Of a stretch of DNA of 64,000 nt, positions 61,264 through 64,000 are shown in pieces. The stretch is from an uncultured Bacillaceae bacterium. GTDB lineage: Bacteria; Bacillota; Bacilli; Bacillales; Bacillaceae_L. The notes beneath the pieces were generated by a model, which searched no databases, was not told the origin of the DNA, and was given only the letters and a program-made list of their open reading frames with translations. The DNA is taken from the NCBI GenBank assembly GCA_947497585.1, contig CANMHG010000003.1:124001-188000 (forward strand). Direction: 5' to 3'. How positions within the stretch are numbered: position 1 is the stretch's first letter; each line of letters begins with the position of its first letter. The position numbers were made by a program, and so were the translations under genes.

Positions 61264-61375
61264 ATTTTAATAGTTAGGTAAGCGATGAGAGACATGATAA
61301 ATAGAAAAAAATGACCTCATTCATTGCTAGAATAAAAAGGATATTTTACATATCTGAAGGGAGAATACTAATCTT

Positions 61376-63904
61376 ATGAAGAAAAAAGCTATCAAAATCG
61401 CTACTTCAACAGCGATCGCTGCATCAGCATTCGTAGCAGCAGCGCCAACTCAAGCAGCAACTAACGTTGATGCACAAGTAAAAGCAGCAGTAGATGCTGG
61501 AACAGTATTAAAATGGGCTATCTCAATCGAGGGAACTGGTGACGGTCAAACTCGTCCTTGGGATGCTTACAATGACGCAAAAGCTAAATTAGCTAAAGCA
61601 GAGGCTGCAGTTGCTGGTCTTTCAGCTGCTGACAAAGCAGTTGCTACAGCAAAATTAGAAGCTACTAAACTACAAATCTCTAGAGCGCAAGCTTATATCG
61701 ATGCTATCACTGCTGGTGAGAAAATCACTACAGCTAGATTAGCTCTTGAAACTGCTATCGCTAGTGGTAACTTAAACGCAGTTGAAACAGCATACCACGG
61801 TATGACTGCTGAAGCTCGTAAACAAAACAAATTATTAGACCGCGTTTACGGTCAATCAACTCGTGATCTAATCCGTACTAACTACAAAGTAGCTGCAGAA
61901 AAAGTTCAAGCTTCTGTACTTTACGATGTAACTGTTAAAATGGCATTAGACAAAGCTGAAGCGTTTGTAACTGCTGGAGATTATGTTAAAGCTGAGGCAT
62001 ATTTAACTGAAGCTAATAACTTCTTATCTCAAGTTTCTACAACTTTCAAAACTGTTTTAACTAATAAAACAGCAGCAGTCGCTGCGACTGTAACTCCTAT
62101 GGTTACTAGTGTGACTGCAATCAACGCTAAGAAAATCGAAGTTAAATTTAATAAAGAAGTTTCTGAAACACAAGCAGAAACTCTAGCTAATTATACATTA
62201 GTTGGTGTTACAGGGTTTGGGACTCCAACTCTACAAGCTGATGGTAAAACTGTTGTATTAACTTCAGCAACTGCTATTCCTAACGGTACTACTTTTGTTG
62301 TTACTGTAGACGGAATTGCTACTAAAGCTGATGCGAACGTTAAAACTTCTAAATACACTCAAACATTAACGTTTAGCGACACTGTACGTCCATCACTATC
62401 AAACGTTACTTACCCTAGACCGGGTGTTGCTGAATTAAACTTCAGTGAAGAATTAAGTACTGCTGGTAACGTAACAGTATACGATGGTTTAGTAGAATCA
62501 ACAACAGTAACTAAATCATTATCTGGTGGAAAATTAACACTAGGAGCTTTAGCTTTAAATAAAGAGTACAGAGTTGTTATCACTGGTGCTGCCGACCAAT
62601 CTGGTAACCTAATCGCTGCTCCAATCCAAGTTACAGTTAAGAGTGACGTTTCTGACACTGTAAAACCTGTAGTAAGTTCAATTTCTTCTCAAGGAATTGA
62701 TACAGTAAAAGTTCAATTCTCAGAAGCAATTCAACAAGTTGGTGGAGTTTACGCTTCAATCGATGTAAATGGATCTTCTGCAACAGGCACATTAAGCCAA
62801 ACTTTTGATGCTAAAACTAATACATTAACAGTTTCAGGTATTGCAGGAATTGCTAGTGGAACAGTTAAATCTATTACTGTTAAAGGTTTTACAGACTTAG
62901 CTAACAACGCTGGTAATGCTGTTACTAAAGTTATTGCATTCTCTACAGCTGCTCCTGCTCTTCAATCTACACAAGTTGTTAAAGAAGGTACAAAAACATT
63001 TGCTGTCCTTACATTTGATAAAGCTGTAGCTGCAATTGATTCAACTTTTGCTGCTTCATATGTAACTTTTGACAGTATTTACAAAACTACTACTTTACCA
63101 GCAACTGTAGATACAGATAAGAAACAAGTTAAATTAGAAGTAACTGGTCAAGAAGCTGGTGCTTATACAGTGAACTTTGCTGCTGGTAAACTTAGCGATG
63201 GAGTAACTTCTAATTCTAACACAGTTCAAGTTAAATTTAATGTTGGAACTAGCACTGATACTTCAGTTCCTGAAGTTGCAACTGTATTCTTACCAGGAGA
63301 CACTTTACCTTCAGGATCAACAGTAGAGGCTGGAGCTGTTTATGTAAAATATGACAAGCCAATGGCTGCTTCTGCATTAAATGCAGATAACTACACAGTT
63401 GATGGTAGCACAGTGTTTACTAATCCAATATTTGTTGGAGACAAAACTTTAGTTAAATTAACTATTAAAGATTCAGTAATTACTGTATCTGGTGCACGTA
63501 ATTTTGCTATCAGCACTGCTGTTAAAGGTGAGAATAATGTAGCTCTTAAATATTATGCTGCTGTTAAATCGTTCAACGAGAATGTTAAGCCTGTATTAAC
63601 TTCAGCTTCATTAGTTGATGATATGACTATCGAATTATCATTCTCTGAATTATTAGGTACTACTGGATTCTCGACTGCTACTAATGACTTCGAAGTACAC
63701 GTTGGTGGAACTAAGAACGTTATTACAGCTGTAACAGATGGTACAGTTGGTGACAATAAAGTTCGTGTTACTTTAACAAACCGAGTTACTGCTGACCAAT
63801 TGTTAAACAGTGCAATTACTGTTAAAACACTTTCTACAGCAGATATTACTGACAAAGCTGGAAATACTCTAACAGCTAACACAACTCTTACTGTTGCTAA
63901 GTAA
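61376..63904 (+). CDS. SbsC-like S-layer protein
   Basis: 842 residues. Signal peptide about 1-27 (TQA-AT). Residues ~28-230 match the helical wall-polymer-binding domain of Geobacillus SbsC (LDRVYGQSTRDLIRTNYK, VLYDVTVKMALDKA). The rest is a series of Ig-like/Big_5-type beta domains (each with a KIEVKFNKEVS or VKVQFSEAIQ strand and an EYRVVITGAADQSGN turn), which form the lattice. Codon use is strongly restricted (GCT/GCA, ACT/ACA, GTA/GTT) as expected of a very highly expressed gene. No SLH domains. Complete in the window, with own promoter and terminator. Confidence 0.92.
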   Translation: MKKKAIKIATSTAIAASAFVAAAPTQAATNVDAQVKAAVDAGTVLKWAISIEGTGDGQTRPWDAYNDAKAKLAKAEAAVAGLSAADKAVATAKLEATKLQISRAQAYIDAITAGEKITTARLALETAIASGNLNAVETAYHGMTAEARKQNKLLDRVYGQSTRDLIRTNYKVAAEKVQASVLYDVTVKMALDKAEAFVTAGDYVKAEAYLTEANNFLSQVSTTFKTVLTNKTAAVAATVTPMVTSVTAINAKKIEVKFNKEVSETQAETLANYTLVGVTGFGTPTLQADGKTVVLTSATAIPNGTTFVVTVDGIATKADANVKTSKYTQTLTFSDTVRPSLSNVTYPRPGVAELNFSEELSTAGNVTVYDGLVESTTVTKSLSGGKLTLGALALNKEYRVVITGAADQSGNLIAAPIQVTVKSDVSDTVKPVVSSISSQGIDTVKVQFSEAIQQVGGVYASIDVNGSSATGTLSQTFDAKTNTLTVSGIAGIASGTVKSITVKGFTDLANNAGNAVTKVIAFSTAAPALQSTQVVKEGTKTFAVLTFDKAVAAIDSTFAASYVTFDSIYKTTTLPATVDTDKKQVKLEVTGQEAGAYTVNFAAGKLSDGVTSNSNTVQVKFNVGTSTDTSVPEVATVFLPGDTLPSGSTVEAGAVYVKYDKPMAASALNADNYTVDGSTVFTNPIFVGDKTLVKLTIKDSVITVSGARNFAISTAVKGENNVALKYYAAVKSFNENVKPVLTSASLVDDMTIELSFSELLGTTGFSTATNDFEVHVGGTKNVITAVTDGTVGDNKVRVTLTNRVTADQLLNSAITVKTLSTADITDKAGNTLTANTTLTVAK

Positions 63905-63943
63905 TTCCAAATAAATAAATTAGGCTACGGTCTATATTTACAG

Positions 63944-63980
63944 AAAGAGCTATCACTATATTATAGTGATAGCTCTTTTT
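63944..63980 (+). terminator. Terminator of the S-layer gene
   Basis: AAAGAGCTATCACTATA / TATAGTGATAGCTCTTT, then more T: a very strong hairpin. Confidence 0.92.
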
Positions 63981-64000
63981 TAAAAAAATTCTTGCATCTG

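Overview
The window looks like a chromosomal segment of a low-GC, spore-former-type Bacillaceae. The evidence is AT-rich DNA, strong AGGAGG-type ribosome sites, TTG/GTG starts, a ComK-like regulator, PlcR- and AimR-type peptide receptors, an SbsC-like S-layer protein, a class D sortase with an LPNTA substrate, and SAM, cobalamin and c-di-GMP-I riboswitches. The genus cannot be fixed from sequence alone. I saw no rRNA, tRNA, prophage, transposase or CRISPR array.

Layout. 0-3.5 kb: 3' part of an oligopeptide ABC importer operon. 3.6-8.2 kb: an orphan response regulator with a degenerate receiver, a PHP phosphatase, a c-di-GMP riboswitch with a very small gene, a membrane metalloprotease/XRE pair, and TrhO. 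8.3-14.3 kb: a GH18 hydrolase and a lipoprotein subtilase sharing a repeated C-terminal domain, an M20 peptidase with a structured leader, and a MntA-HepT toxin-antitoxin pair. 14.4-20.9 kb: a cobalamin-riboswitch operon with a transcobalamin-like surface protein, a sortase, a DUF4430 lipoprotein and an ECF transporter. 21-31 kb: subtilase, GGDEF/HD-GYP enzyme, kynureninase, class A PBP, and a second c-di-GMP riboswitch controlling a secreted coiled-coil protein. 31-41 kb: a very large amylopullulanase, a SAM-riboswitch amino-acid ABC importer, an amidase and a lipoprotein. 40.9-42.7 kb: a PlcR-like receptor divergent from a secreted precursor carrying six AELPPIY peptides. 43-51 kb: GGDEF/EAL enzyme, TPP enzyme, AimR-like receptor and ComK-like regulator. 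52-64 kb: a surface-protein locus (SGNH hydrolase, two SbsC-type wall-binding proteins including the S-layer protein, an SLH protein, a transglutaminase, Ig-like proteins).

How the parts connect. The window is dominated by secreted and wall-associated proteins and by signalling that could control them. Two diguanylate cyclase-type enzymes and two c-di-GMP riboswitches form one possible circuit. A peptide precursor, secreted proteases, an oligopeptide importer and a PlcR-like receptor could form a second (export, cleavage, re-import, sensing). The B12 operon looks like a complete surface-capture-to-membrane-uptake relay. A ~75-residue domain (core INLW...GGQYG...WIT) recurs six times in four exported proteins with different catalytic domains and is probably a shared targeting module.

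Intergenic DNA is unusual. There is a dispersed palindromic terminator-like repeat (GGGGCCTGACCCCC family, four full copies and one half) and four local arrays whose periods are about 20.5, 51, 52 and 52 bp, near whole numbers of helical turns. There is also a series of three short terminator modules. All functional calls are by motif recognition and memory of families; no database search was possible.
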